DNA of 64,000 nucleotides from a virus: IMG/VR virus record IMGVR_UViG_3300026320_000001, positions 1 through 64,000 of that record. One strand, given 5' to 3'. Each line of letters opens with the position of its first letter. The first letter of the stretch is position 1. Below, in pieces: positions 41,586-48,776 of this stretch. The position numbers were made by a program, and so were the translations under genes. Under the pieces are notes generated by a model, which searched no databases, was not told the origin of the DNA, and was given only the letters and a program-made list of their open reading frames with translations.

Positions 41586-41920
41586 ATAATAATTATTGTC
41601 CAATGCATGAAGGTAAAATAGTTCTTCTAAAACTTATGCCAGAATATTCTTCAAGCGGTATTTGGTGTGAATGTGGCCTTAGTTTCGGAAATCCTGAAAT
41701 ATTAGATTTATCAAAAGGATTGATTGATTTAGTTGAGGGCTGGAATTTAATGTGGGAAATGGCGCAAGATGATAAAAATTTAAATAAAGAATATTTTGAA
41801 AGAATATTTGTTGATATGGGCAATGAACTTTGTTCACAAGTTAGTAAAATTATTCCATGTTATTTTGACTCAAATATTATAAATGAAAAATGGTTTTGGG
41901 ATGAAAAAAATGAATATTAA
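41582..41920 (+). CDS. Hypothetical protein, 112 aa
   Basis: ATG 41582 overlaps the previous stop. Has C-x-M-H near the start and CECGLSFGN: possible zinc-ribbon (Cys-Pro-x-His ... Cys-x-Cys). Helical remainder. No family recognised. Confidence 0.55.
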   Translation: MNNNYCPMHEGKIVLLKLMPEYSSSGIWCECGLSFGNPEILDLSKGLIDLVEGWNLMWEMAQDDKNLNKEYFERIFVDMGNELCSQVSKIIPCYFDSNIINEKWFWDEKNEY

Positions 41921-42500
41921 TCAACAAAAAGAAATCACTAATGAAGTAATGGAACAAATATTTCCAATAGATTTATATAGTATTGTTGCTGGTGGCGCAC
42001 CTAGAGACTGGTATTTCCATCGTGAAGCTTCAGATATTGATATATTTCTTCATCGTCCAGATTTACAAACATCTTGGAGTTTCGTTGAAACATTTAAATC
42101 TATTGGATTATCAGTATCACAACTTGGAAGCAATTTAACAAATCATCCAATATATGCTAAAAATATGTTGATTGATAAAGTGTTTGAATGTGAATATAAA
42201 AAATTAAAATTTCAATTTATTAATATGAAAGAAAAAACATTCACATCGGTTGTTCCACAATTTCCATTAACTATTTGTAAAGCTTGGTATAAAAATGGAG
42301 AAATAAATACTTATCCTGATTTTGATGCCACCGTAAAAAATAATGTCATAGTAAAAGTAAATGATTTATATGCAGATGGAGATAAGTATATAGAAAAAAT
42401 AAGAAATAAATTTCCTTATTTTCAATATTTTGATAGTTATGAATCTTATGGAAAATATGCTTTGAATCATATTGATTATCATAATAATATACCATTTTAA
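41910..42500 (+). CDS. Nucleotidyltransferase, CCA-enzyme/poly(A)-like head
   Basis: AGGAPRDWYF (GG 28-29) and SDIDIF (Asp 42 and 44) form the GG/GS...DxD signature shared with CCA-adding enzymes and other polymerase-beta relatives. 196 aa. The start may be 41901; 41910 is chosen for its GGGA at 8 nt. Third such gene in the window besides 8587, 24166 and 35606. Substrate unknown; tRNA is a reasonable guess given the tRNA genes. Confidence 0.78.
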   Translation: MNINQQKEITNEVMEQIFPIDLYSIVAGGAPRDWYFHREASDIDIFLHRPDLQTSWSFVETFKSIGLSVSQLGSNLTNHPIYAKNMLIDKVFECEYKKLKFQFINMKEKTFTSVVPQFPLTICKAWYKNGEINTYPDFDATVKNNVIVKVNDLYADGDKYIEKIRNKFPYFQYFDSYESYGKYALNHIDYHNNIPF

Positions 42501-42511
42501 AGGAAATAGAT

Positions 42512-42853
42512 ATGGCTATTTATGTAAAAAATGAAAAGAAAGATGGAGACAAATCTTTTCCGGGTAGAATGGTATATATCGGAAGACCATCAATACTTGG
42601 AAATCCATATTCTCATTTGTCAAATACTTTGGCTGAATTCAAGGTAAAAAATAGAAAAGAAGCCATTGACAAATATAAGGAAATGTTTTATAATAGGATA
42701 TTGTACGATGTTGAATTTAGAACGGCAATTGATTCTATTGTAAAAGATGCTTTTATTGGTCATAATATTTATTTGTTCTGCTGGTGTAAACCATTTGCTT
42801 GTCATGGTGATATTATAAAAGAATATATTGAAAGTAAATTGAGGAATAAATGA
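42512..42853 (+). CDS. DUF4326 protein
   Basis: VYIGRPSILGNPYS near residue 23, KEAIDKYKEMF, and LFCWCKPFACHGDII match the DUF4326 family order (GRPxxxGNP...LxCWCxPxxCHGD). Cys-Trp-Cys and Cys-His-Gly-Asp may bind metal. Function not known. 4-nt overlap with the phosphoesterase gene. Confidence 0.87.
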   Translation: MAIYVKNEKKDGDKSFPGRMVYIGRPSILGNPYSHLSNTLAEFKVKNRKEAIDKYKEMFYNRILYDVEFRTAIDSIVKDAFIGHNIYLFCWCKPFACHGDIIKEYIESKLRNK

Positions 42854-43422
42854 CCATATTTTTTACGGCTGATACACATTTTGGACATAAGAATATCATA
42901 AAACTTTGTAATCGTCCATTCAATGATGTTGACGAGATGAATAGAGAAATGATTTCAAGATGGAATTCCAAAGTTACAAAAAATGATATTATCTATCATT
43001 TGGGAGATTTTTCTTTTGGTGGATGGAATTTTGCATCATCTATATTTCAACAGCTTCATGGCTCAACTATGGTATTGCAAGGTAATCATGATGATTGGTA
43101 TAGAAATGCTACCAATATCAATGTTCACACAATACCAAATTTGAGTGAAATCAACATTCCTGAATTAAAAATTGATGGTCATGAACAAAAAATAATTTTA
43201 TGTCATTATCCAATGCGTTCATGGAATAAATCTTTTCATGGTTCATGGCATTTATTTGGTCATGTTCATGGAACTTTAGAACCATATGGACTTTCATTTG
43301 ATTGTGGTGTAGATACCAATAATTTTTATCCTTATTCTTTGAATGATGTAAAAGATAAAATGATTATTTTACAATCTGAGATAGATAACAATAAAAAGGA
43401 TTATCATGTGCCTATTGTGTAA
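42850..43422 (+). CDS. Metallophosphoesterase
   Basis: ADTHFGH (residues 6-12), LGDF, GNHDD, CHYP and FGHVHG are the metal-binding motifs of calcineurin-like phosphoesterases. 190 aa is a minimal domain. Many phages carry such enzymes; substrates range from cyclic nucleotides to phosphorylated RNA ends. ATGA overlap with the DUF4326 gene suggests a shared pathway. Confidence 0.92.
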   Translation: MTIFFTADTHFGHKNIIKLCNRPFNDVDEMNREMISRWNSKVTKNDIIYHLGDFSFGGWNFASSIFQQLHGSTMVLQGNHDDWYRNATNINVHTIPNLSEINIPELKIDGHEQKIILCHYPMRSWNKSFHGSWHLFGHVHGTLEPYGLSFDCGVDTNNFYPYSLNDVKDKMIILQSEIDNNKKDYHVPIV

Positions 43423-43816
43423 CACCGATGAACCAACCAGATATTTTGATTTATATATAGTTGGAAGTGAAGGTCTAAATGTTTGCCATGATTGTGAAAT
43501 GAAAATTGTTGAATTTTGCAGAGATTTGAAAAGTGAAAATTCTTCTAAATTATTGAAGAAGGCAAAAAATGATAAATATTGGAAAGAAATTGGGTGGAAA
43601 AAATTTGGAATTGATTTGGATTGGAATGATTTAATTGGTGAACGAATTTTGGTACAAATGAGTCCATATGCCACCGAAGCATTGGATAGAATTGTTGAAA
43701 GAGTTCATCTTGATTTTGTATATTTTAAATATGATAATAACGGTTATGCAAAATTATCATTGAAACTTATACGAATTCATCGAAGTGATAAATTTTTTTA
43801 TGGATATAATTGGTAA
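43406..43816 (+). CDS. Hypothetical protein with N-terminal Cys motif, 136 aa
   Basis: MCLLCNTDE ... CHDCEMK gives two C-x2-C knuckles in the first 32 residues, a probable zinc finger. RBS AAAAGGATTATC. Starts inside the phosphoesterase gene. No family recognised. Confidence 0.6.
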   Translation: MCLLCNTDEPTRYFDLYIVGSEGLNVCHDCEMKIVEFCRDLKSENSSKLLKKAKNDKYWKEIGWKKFGIDLDWNDLIGERILVQMSPYATEALDRIVERVHLDFVYFKYDNNGYAKLSLKLIRIHRSDKFFYGYNW

Positions 43817-43833
43817 TAAATGGAGAATAAAAA

Positions 43834-44067
43834 TTGAAAATAGTTGAAAAAGAAAATATAGAAATAGAAAAGTTGATTGCTATTCAATGCGATAAATGTA
43901 AGGTTAGATATAATGATGTAATGGAAACTCAAGAATTTTTATTTATAAATTTTGTTGGTGGGTATAATTCTATTTTTGGAGATGGAGATAAAATTGAAGG
44001 TGATATTTGTCAACATTGTTTCAAAGAAGTTCTAGGAGAATATCTTACAGTAACTTCAGATGATTGA
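43834..44067 (+). CDS. Small treble-clef-like protein, 77 aa (TTG start)
   Basis: TTG with TGGAGAATAAAAA upstream. CDKCKVRY ... GGYNSIFGDGDKIEGDICQHC resembles a widespread small bacterial/phage Cys4 family with GYGSxFGDG. Function unknown. Confidence 0.65.
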   Translation: MKIVEKENIEIEKLIAIQCDKCKVRYNDVMETQEFLFINFVGGYNSIFGDGDKIEGDICQHCFKEVLGEYLTVTSDD

Positions 44068-44111
44068 AATCATAAATAAAAAAATTGTTTTATTAATAGG
44101 AGAAAAAACAT

Positions 44112-44309
44112 ATGATTATAAATATTCCAGAAAAAATAGAGTATGATATTAACAATAGAGAAGCATATCTTCAATGGAAATCTGATTGCTGGAGAAATGT
44201 GGCAATTTCCCTAAAAGAATCTATTGAAAATAAAAATTCAGATAGTATTCAGAACTCTCTTGATATGTTTGAAACTGTAAAAACTATGTTTCCTTATGTT
44301 GAAATTTAG
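44112..44309 (+). CDS. Hypothetical protein, 65 aa
   Basis: AATAGGAGAAAAAACAT upstream. Helical, acidic. No family recognised. Confidence 0.55.
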   Translation: MIINIPEKIEYDINNREAYLQWKSDCWRNVAISLKESIENKNSDSIQNSLDMFETVKTMFPYVEI

Positions 44310-44328
44310 TTTATAAAATGGAGGTTTC

Positions 44329-44532
44329 ATGAATGACTTGCAAATTGCCTTAACTCATTATAATAAGAAACATGAAAAAGAATTTGAAGATTATGGAAAT
44401 TGCCATATTGAAATATATGAGAATTGTTCTATGATTAGACATGAATATATATATTTAGATAAGATTTTTAGAAAAGAATTTTCAATGATTAATGGTGTCA
44501 ATGGACTATTAAATTATTTATTAAACAATTAA
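44329..44532 (+). CDS. Hypothetical protein, 67 aa
   Basis: ATGGAGGTTTC upstream. No family recognised. Confidence 0.55.
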   Translation: MNDLQIALTHYNKKHEKEFEDYGNCHIEIYENCSMIRHEYIYLDKIFRKEFSMINGVNGLLNYLLNN

Positions 44533-44545
44533 TAAAGGAAAACAT

Positions 44546-44770
44546 ATGACAACTAAAAGACGTTTTTTCTATCATTATAATAAGCCATATTCACAAAAAA
44601 TGGGTGAGACTTATTGGAGTGTTCATTTTAAAGATGTTTGTTATTTTGTCAAGGGAATTGATTGTCGTGTTCCAACACAAAGCAAAAATCAAAAAATACA
44701 ACCTCGTGCTATTATGATTGGGTTTGCCAATAAGGTTGAACTTCAAAATAATATAGCAATTATTAGTTGA
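44546..44770 (+). CDS. Hypothetical protein, 74 aa
   Basis: ATAAAGGAAAACAT upstream. KRRFFYHYNKPYS...YWSVHFKDVC...VPTQSKNQKIQPRAIM resembles a conserved small phage protein. Function unknown. Last gene before the tRNA region. Confidence 0.6.
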   Translation: MTTKRRFFYHYNKPYSQKMGETYWSVHFKDVCYFVKGIDCRVPTQSKNQKIQPRAIMIGFANKVELQNNIAIIS

Positions 44771-44776
44771 AAAACC

Positions 44777-44805
44777 TTGACAAAATTGAAAAAGTGTGGT
44801 AATAT
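44777..44805 (+). promoter_or_regulatory. Sigma70-type promoter of the tRNA region
   Basis: TTGACA, 17 bp, TAATAT, with TGTGG before the -10. Its transcript starts at a large structured RNA followed by four tRNAs. Confidence 0.8.
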
Positions 44806-44809
44806 TATT

Positions 44810-44988
44810 TATATATTGGTTGTGAAATTGGCACAATAAATTCGTGGGTGTATGGTCTACGATAATTGAATGTTGACTACATTCTCTGAAAAGGTTGTCA
44901 TCCAGTCAACAAATTTGTTTTCGTTGGATGGTGCAGAAATGCAGTTATCGCACAACATGACAAATAGGAAAAGGTTAGCCAATATATA
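44810..44988 (+). ncRNA. Candidate structured non-coding RNA, about 180 nt
   Basis: The ends form a 12-bp helix, TATATATTGGTT (44810-44821) with AGCCAATATATA (44977-44988). Inside are CATCCA/TGGATG (44899-44904/44925-44930) and a TGCA-GAAA-TGCA tetraloop hairpin (44932-44943). No open frame. It begins at the start point of a consensus promoter and precedes the tRNA genes. Class not recognised. Confidence 0.55.
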
Positions 44989-45063
44989 ATAAATTATCGT
45001 CTTACATATTATTTATTTCTCAATAATGAAATCAATAACACAAGCCGATAATTTATATAAAAT

Positions 45064-45145
45064 GAGAATATGATGGAATGCAGACATGCCAACCTTAGAA
45101 GTTGGTGCTAGAAATAGCATACTGGTTCAAATCCAGTTATTCTCA
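45064..45145 (+). tRNA. tRNA-Leu (anticodon TAG)
   Basis: Acceptor GAGAATA/TATTCTC, anticodon loop CTTAGAA, long variable arm TGCTAGAAATAGCA as expected for Leu, T arm ACTGG-TTCAAAT-CCAGT. No CCA encoded. Confidence 0.9.
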
Positions 45146-45149
45146 CTAT

Positions 45150-45224
45150 GCTGATATGAAGGGAATTGGCATACCTATTTCGCTTAAAACGAAATGTTTA
45201 CAGGTTCGACTCCTGTTATCAGCA
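45150..45224 (+). tRNA. tRNA-Leu (anticodon TAA), short variable loop
   Basis: Acceptor GCTGATA/TATCAGC, anticodon arm TTTCG-CTTAAAA-CGAAA, T arm ACAGG-TTCGACT-CCTGT. The variable region has only 5 nt, which is unusual for a Leu tRNA. No CCA encoded. Confidence 0.8.
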
Positions 45225-45238
45225 CAAACAATCACTAT

Positions 45239-45324
45239 GTTCATGTGGCTGGAATTTGGTAGACGCGGCAGTTTCAAAAACTGTTATCTGAAAAGATGTG
45301 TGAGTTCGATTCTCTCCATGAACA
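45239..45324 (+). tRNA. tRNA-Leu (anticodon CAA)
   Basis: Acceptor GTTCATG/CATGAAC, anticodon loop TTCAAAA, long variable arm, T arm GTGAG-TTCGATT-CTCTC (one mismatch-tolerant stem). No CCA encoded. Confidence 0.88.
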
Positions 45325-45328
45325 CTAT

Positions 45329-45400
45329 GTCCCATTATTTCAATGGATAGAATAAAACGCTACGAACGTTTTGGTGCGAGTTCGACTCTTGCATGGGACT
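45329..45400 (+). tRNA. tRNA-Arg (anticodon ACG)
   Basis: Acceptor GTCCCAT/ATGGGAC, anticodon arm AAACG-CTACGAA-CGTTT, T loop TTCGACT. A34 would be read as inosine if the host TadA acts. Confidence 0.88.
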
Positions 45401-45426
45401 CAAAAATTAAATGAAAAGGATGTTTT

Positions 45427-45741
45427 ATGAATAAATTTTGGTGTATATTTAGAATATTTTTTAAGAATACACTAGGAGAACTTTATGCTATTATGATAGG
45501 TGTGCCATTAGTTATAATAGTTTTTTTATTGATTTCTCATTGGATAAGTAATTATGGAATTTATATAAAATCTTTTCTTTATAATATTCTTTATCAAATT
45601 TGTTTATTTTTATATTTATATAAAGATTTTATTATTTATTTTCTATTTTCAATTTTCAATTTATTTTATATTTATGGATTTTATTCTGCATTGAAATATC
45701 AATGGAATAAAGCCAAAAAAGAATACAGTGGTATATTATGA
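45427..45741 (+). CDS. Membrane protein, 104 aa
   Basis: AAAAGGATGTTTT precedes the ATG. Two to three hydrophobic segments (about residues 20-45, 55-75 and 75-92). No family recognised. Embedded between tRNA genes. Confidence 0.55.
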   Translation: MNKFWCIFRIFFKNTLGELYAIMIGVPLVIIVFLLISHWISNYGIYIKSFLYNILYQICLFLYLYKDFIIYFLFSIFNLFYIYGFYSALKYQWNKAKKEYSGIL

Positions 45742-45899
45742 GATTTCAAATTGCACAAAAAGGTGAAAAAAGAGATGTGGAAGGATTTCTTTGGCTTCCA
45801 AGAGGCTTTGATGGCAATGAAATAAGATGGTTAGAACATGCTAAATGGAGAGAATATTATGATGGTATTAATTGGATATTTTACTATTGGAATGATTAA
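45738..45899 (+). CDS. Hypothetical protein, 53 aa
   Basis: ATGA overlap with the membrane-protein gene. Trp-rich, acidic/basic mix. No family recognised. Confidence 0.5.
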   Translation: MRFQIAQKGEKRDVEGFLWLPRGFDGNEIRWLEHAKWREYYDGINWIFYYWND

Positions 45900-45924
45900 A
45901 CGCAGTTAATAAAGGAAATATTTT

Positions 45925-46080
45925 ATTAATAAAAAAATAGAGTTGGGCATATTCGTATGGATTGTAGTAAGTTTATTGTATTTTATAATTCTAGGATTTA
46001 CTTTACGTCATATAATGTTACTATCATTTGGCTTTATTTATGGGATTTTAAAAATAATTTCATCAATTGATGAAACGTGA
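45925..46080 (+). CDS. Small membrane protein, apparent ATT start, 51 aa
   Basis: AAAGGA (45911-45916) is 8 nt before an ATT codon that opens a 51-codon frame with two hydrophobic segments. No ATG or GTG is suitably placed; TTG 45943 is the alternative. ATT starts are rare. Confidence 0.42.
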   Translation: MNKKIELGIFVWIVVSLLYFIILGFTLRHIMLLSFGFIYGILKIISSIDET

Positions 46081-46094
46081 ATTTTATCAATAAT

Positions 46095-46175
46095 GAGTTT
46101 GTAGCCTATTGGGATGGCATCTGCCTCTTAAGCAGACAGAGTAATCTAGAACAGGTTCGATTCCTGTCAGACTCA
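46095..46175 (+). tRNA. tRNA-Lys (anticodon CTT), long variable arm
   Basis: Acceptor GAGTTTG/CAGACTC, anticodon arm TCTGC-CTCTTAA-GCAGA, T arm ACAGG-TTCGATT-CCTGT. The variable region is 14 nt (CAGAGTAATCTAGA), not the usual 4-5 for Lys. Confidence 0.85.
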
Positions 46176-46188
46176 CAGAAATAAAAAT

Positions 46189-46274
46189 GGAAGAATGCAT
46201 TCATGGGAATAACTAGTCTTGAAAACTAGGCTACCGAGTAGCCCTCGATAACGGTTCGATTCCGTATCCTTCCT
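46189..46274 (+). tRNA. tRNA-Ser (anticodon TGA)
   Basis: Acceptor GGAAGAA/TCCTTCC (one A-C mismatch), anticodon arm CTAGT-CTTGAAA-ACTAG, long variable arm GCTAC-CGA-GTAGC, T loop TTCGATT. Confidence 0.87.
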
Positions 46275-46311
46275 CTAGTAAGAAAAATTCATTTTCAAAA
46301 GGATATTAAAA

Positions 46312-46443
46312 ATGTCGCCAAAGAATGAAGTTACTAAAAAATATTTGATTACAAGAGATGAAGAAGTTTTCACTGATTGGCTTTTCAAAAGTCAGGTGAG
46401 CGATTATATTCGCAGAGGATATATCGTTGAAGAAATAAAGTAA
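46312..46443 (+). CDS. Hypothetical peptide, 43 aa
   Basis: AAAAGGATATTAAAA precedes the ATG. Charged small protein between tRNA genes. No family recognised. Confidence 0.45.
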   Translation: MSPKNEVTKKYLITRDEEVFTDWLFKSQVSDYIRRGYIVEEIK

Positions 46444-46449
46444 TGAATT

Positions 46450-46536
46450 GGAATCATGACAGAGTAGCAATGTGTATGTTTGCTAAACATAAGCCACCAG
46501 TAACATGATGCGTAGGTGCAAATCCTACTGATTCCG
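46450..46536 (+). tRNA. tRNA-Ser (anticodon GCT), CCA follows
   Basis: Acceptor GGAATCA/TGATTCC, anticodon arm TATGT-TTGCTAA-ACATA, long variable arm, T arm GTAGG-TGCAAAT-CCTAC. The discriminator G is followed by CCA (46537-46539), so the end is encoded here. Confidence 0.9.
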
Positions 46537-46542
46537 CCAAAT

Positions 46543-46613
46543 GACACCTATTCCTACCGGGTGGGGAATTGTCTGCAAAACAATTAATAGAGATTCGACT
46601 TCTCTAGGTGTCT
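46543..46613 (+). tRNA. tRNA-Cys (anticodon GCA)
   Basis: Acceptor GACACCT/AGGTGTC, anticodon arm ATTGT-CTGCAAA-ACAAT, T arm AGAGA-TTCGACT-TCTCT. 71 nt. Confidence 0.9.
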
Positions 46614-46644
46614 CTTTCAGCATTTGTTGAAACAGGAGCAAATA

Positions 46645-46782
46645 ATGAAAATTGAAAAAGCAAACAAAAGAGATAAAAAACGCTTCAAAAAGAAGAATGG
46701 AATGATTGTTGGAAATAAAAGTATTTTTATAATACAAGAAATACAAATAAAGAAATCGAATAAATTAAAGAAAAATAAATAA
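46645..46782 (+). CDS. Very basic 45-aa peptide
   Basis: AACAGGAGCAAATA precedes the ATG. About 19 of 45 residues are Lys. Similar in character to the peptide at 1144. Possibly RNA-binding. Lies between tRNA-Cys and tRNA-Phe. Confidence 0.5.
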   Translation: MKIEKANKRDKKRFKKKNGMIVGNKSIFIIQEIQIKKSNKLKKNK

Positions 46783-46786
46783 TTAT

Positions 46787-46859
46787 GTGTTTGTAGTGTA
46801 GTTAGTCTGCACGTTTGCCTGAAGAGCAGAAAGTGCTAGTGCAATTCTAGCCGGACACA
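46787..46859 (+). tRNA. tRNA-Phe (anticodon GAA)
   Basis: Acceptor GTGTTTG/CGGACAC, anticodon arm TTTGC-CTGAAGA-GCAGA, T arm GCTAG-TGCAATT-CTAGC. Confidence 0.9.
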
Positions 46860-46862
46860 CTA

Positions 46863-46941
46863 TCCTCCAATATACCCTCGTTCTTATAAAGCGCAGAAAG
46901 GTTAATTGGTGACATGATGGTTCGAGTCCATCTTGGAGGAC
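46863..46941 (+). other. tRNA-like element, possible D-armless tRNA
   Basis: Acceptor TCCTCCA (46863-46869)/TGGAGGA and T arm GATGG-TTCGAGT-CCATC are perfect. Between them no normal D arm is found. A possible anticodon arm CGTT-CTTATAA-AGCG (anticodon TAT, Ile) sits too close to the 5' side, and a D-loop-like AATTGGT lies after it. Either a degenerate tRNA or a rearranged one. Confidence 0.5.
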
Positions 46942-46943
46942 TC

Positions 46944-47017
46944 TATTCCTATAACTCAATAGTAGAGTGTCCGTTTTACATGCGGAATGTTGGGGGTGCA
47001 AGTCCCTCTAGGAATAC
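46944..47017 (+). tRNA. tRNA-Val (anticodon TAC)
   Basis: Acceptor TATTCCT/AGGAATA, D stem ACTC/GAGT, anticodon arm TCCGT-TTTACAT-GCGGA, T loop TGCAAGT. Confidence 0.9.
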
Positions 47018-47038
47018 TAAAATTTAAGGAGAATAAAA

Positions 47039-47287
47039 ATGAATGAAAATGATATAGAACACATTATTAATCAAATGAAATATATTCCTATTAGAAATTT
47101 TTATCATGCAGATAGATATGATACAGATAATGAATATGTTATTCATCTTTGGACTGAAATAGGTCAAAAAAATTTTGACATTAGAATTAAAAAAGAAAAA
47201 ATTAAATGTCCATATTGTGACGATTTTTATTATGAGGGTGGTTGGGCAAATCATTTATTAATGAAACATCATCAACATGCTGGATAA
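47039..47287 (+). CDS. Small C2H2-like zinc-finger protein, 82 aa
   Basis: KCPYCDDFYYEGGWANHLLMKHH near the C-terminus fits C-x2-C...H-x4-H, a C2H2-type finger. AAGGAGAATAAAA upstream. Possibly nucleic-acid binding. Confidence 0.6.
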   Translation: MNENDIEHIINQMKYIPIRNFYHADRYDTDNEYVIHLWTEIGQKNFDIRIKKEKIKCPYCDDFYYEGGWANHLLMKHHQHAG

Positions 47288-47295
47288 ATTATAAA

Positions 47296-47550
47296 ATGAG
47301 ACAAGTTAAACTTTTATATTTCAAATCATATGGTAAATATTATTCTGAAGGTTCGTATGCTACTCAAAAAGAATATGATTTTGATGTTTATACCGAAGTA
47401 GAAAATATGTTTTTAATTGGTAGTTATCCGGGACTATATAACACTGGAAAACCTCATGAATTTGATTGTGTTATTTTCCCTGAAAATGGTGTTCCCGGAA
47501 TTCTTTATGCAAAAGAAATACAAAATTTATTTAAGATGATTAATGGCTAA
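47296..47550 (+). CDS. Hypothetical protein, 84 aa
   Basis: ATG 47296 after the previous stop. Contains LLYFKSYGKYYSEGSYATQ, YTEV and YPGLY: resembles a small phage protein family (single alpha/beta domain). Function unknown. Confidence 0.55.
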   Translation: MRQVKLLYFKSYGKYYSEGSYATQKEYDFDVYTEVENMFLIGSYPGLYNTGKPHEFDCVIFPENGVPGILYAKEIQNLFKMING

Positions 47551-47788
47551 ATTTGATTTAAGACCGATAATGGAATTTCAAGTAAAAGTTGTTTTGACCG
47601 AAGAAGAAGCTAGGGCGTTGCAATATATTTGTAAATATGGTGCAGATACTTTAATCAAAGGCTTGGATACTGTCATGACCACAAAAGAAATTAGCAAGGG
47701 AATCAGAAGTCTTGTTCGTGATACACAAGATTCTATAAATAAACAAATTAGTAAAATTGATGAAGCTAGAAAAGTAGTTGAAGAATAA
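47543..47788 (+). CDS. Hypothetical protein, 81 aa
   Basis: 8-nt overlap with the previous gene. VKVVLTEEEARALQYICKYG then a helical basic part; resembles small phage proteins with unknown function. Confidence 0.6.
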   Translation: MAKFDLRPIMEFQVKVVLTEEEARALQYICKYGADTLIKGLDTVMTTKEISKGIRSLVRDTQDSINKQISKIDEARKVVEE

Positions 47789-47791
47789 TTG

Positions 47792-48085
47792 ATGAAATTT
47801 ATGTTTTATGGAAATAATATAATTATGTTCAAACAAAAATGTCCAATATGTGATTCAAAATTAGAATATGATATTGATAATTTAGATTTTTATCTAATGG
47901 AAGAGCATTATAATTGCCCCAATAAAGATTATTCTTATTCATATGAATATGGAATGACAAACATAACAATAGGAAATAAAGAATTTAATTATACTTATTT
48001 GGATAGCAATGTAAAAAAAGCTTTAATTTTAAAAGAAATCAAATTAGAGACTGAAAGATTGAAGTCCTTGACAAGATTAGAATAA
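47792..48085 (+). CDS. Small Cys-containing protein, 97 aa
   Basis: KCPICDSKL ... NCPNKD suggests a zinc ribbon (about residues 15-45). The start is uncertain (47792 or 47825) because no strong ribosome site is present. No family recognised. Confidence 0.55.
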   Translation: MKFMFYGNNIIMFKQKCPICDSKLEYDIDNLDFYLMEEHYNCPNKDYSYSYEYGMTNITIGNKEFNYTYLDSNVKKALILKEIKLETERLKSLTRLE

Positions 48086-48096
48086 TATGGTATAAT
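48068..48096 (+). promoter_or_regulatory. Sigma70-type promoter
   Basis: TTGACA, 17 bp, TATAAT, with ATGG before the -10; overlaps the end of the previous gene. Confidence 0.85.
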
Positions 48097-48122
48097 TATA
48101 TTAAATTAGAAAGGAATTATTT

Positions 48123-48347
48123 ATGAAATCATATCATATTGTTTTATTGTCTGCTTTGGCAACTTTGTGTGCTTTATTTTCTTTTGTTAATTCTGTTCGA
48201 GATATGGAAATTGATAATAATGCTTTCATTCTCGAAACAAATAACTATGACTTAATTATTGCTCATAATGATAATCATGTTGAATTTAATTTGAATTATT
48301 TTTATGGTAATAAAGCATATCAAATAGAAAAAATTTTTATTTTTTAG
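48123..48347 (+). CDS. Small secreted or membrane-anchored protein, 74 aa
   Basis: Hydrophobic N-terminal segment (residues 6-24) after KSYH, then a polar C-terminal region: signal peptide or anchor. GAAAGGAATTATTT upstream. No family recognised. Confidence 0.55.
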   Translation: MKSYHIVLLSALATLCALFSFVNSVRDMEIDNNAFILETNNYDLIIAHNDNHVEFNLNYFYGNKAYQIEKIFIF

Positions 48348-48354
48348 TTATTTA

Positions 48355-48400
48355 TTGACTGTTTTTGGTGCATAGTCAAATTTATATCGTAATGATATAA
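48355..48400 (+). other. Non-coding stretch with two hairpins
   Basis: TTGACT/AGTCAA (48355-48360/48374-48379) and TTATATC/GATATAA (48382-48388/48394-48400). Apart from these nothing is recognised between 48348 and the tRNA at 48459. Confidence 0.35.
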
Positions 48401-48458
48401 GGGACGCTTGGCGACCTACATAGAAAAGCATAGTAACCATATTTATTAAAAATTAAAT

Positions 48459-48530
48459 GCTGTTTTGGTCTATTGGCTAAGACAATTCTTTCTCAAAGAA
48501 TTATGATGGGTTCGATTCCCATAAACAGCA
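48459..48530 (+). tRNA. tRNA-Glu (anticodon CTC)
   Basis: Acceptor GCTGTTT/AAACAGC, D stem GTCT/AGAC, anticodon arm ATTCT-TTCTCAA-AGAAT, T arm ATGGG-TTCGATT-CCCAT. Confidence 0.9.
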
Positions 48531-48539
48531 CAAATATAA

Positions 48540-48595
48540 AAGACACGCACAGTAATCAAACCCAATTCAACCGTTAATTGAAAAATAAGTGTCTT
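48540..48595 (+). ncRNA. Small structured RNA element A (upstream of the Ro60-like gene)
   Basis: Ends pair as AAGACAC/GTGTCTT. ACAGTAATCAAA follows the 5' stem, and CAATT/AATTG forms an inner hairpin. Shares its stem position and the ACAGYAA motif with elements B and C. Confidence 0.45.
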
Positions 48596-48621
48596 GAAAA
48601 ATAATTTATATATGTACAGAT

Positions 48622-48670
48622 AGACTCTCACAGCAAATAAAATCTTTGTCCAAAAGAAAAAATGGAGTCT
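48622..48670 (+). ncRNA. Small structured RNA element B
   Basis: Ends pair as AGACTCT/GGAGTCT; ACAGCAAATAAA follows the 5' stem. Same layout as elements A and C. Confidence 0.42.
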
Positions 48671-48692
48671 TGGCTAATCGTCTAACAATCAT

Positions 48693-48752
48693 AAGACGCT
48701 ATACAGCAATTAAAATAATCAACTTTCAAACAGATGAAATAAATTGCGTCTT
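48693..48752 (+). ncRNA. Small structured RNA element C
   Basis: Ends pair as AAGACGC/GCGTCTT; ACAGCAATTAAA follows the 5' stem. Ends 24 nt before the ATG of the DUF2828 gene, so it might also act as its leader. Confidence 0.45.
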
Positions 48753-48776
48753 GAGAATTTTCAGAGGAGAAATAAA

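Noticed and set aside
44810-44988. Large ncRNA as RNase P, tmRNA or SRP RNA
   Set aside because: The diagnostic conserved words of these RNAs are not present.
46525-47254. Several minus-strand frames over the tRNA genes
   Set aside because: They are antisense to tRNAs and to small + strand genes with ribosome sites; no minus-strand gene in the window has a recognisable product.
48355-48382. TTGACT that looks like another -35 box
   Set aside because: At 17 bp downstream there is AAATTT, not a -10 box; the sequence forms a hairpin instead.
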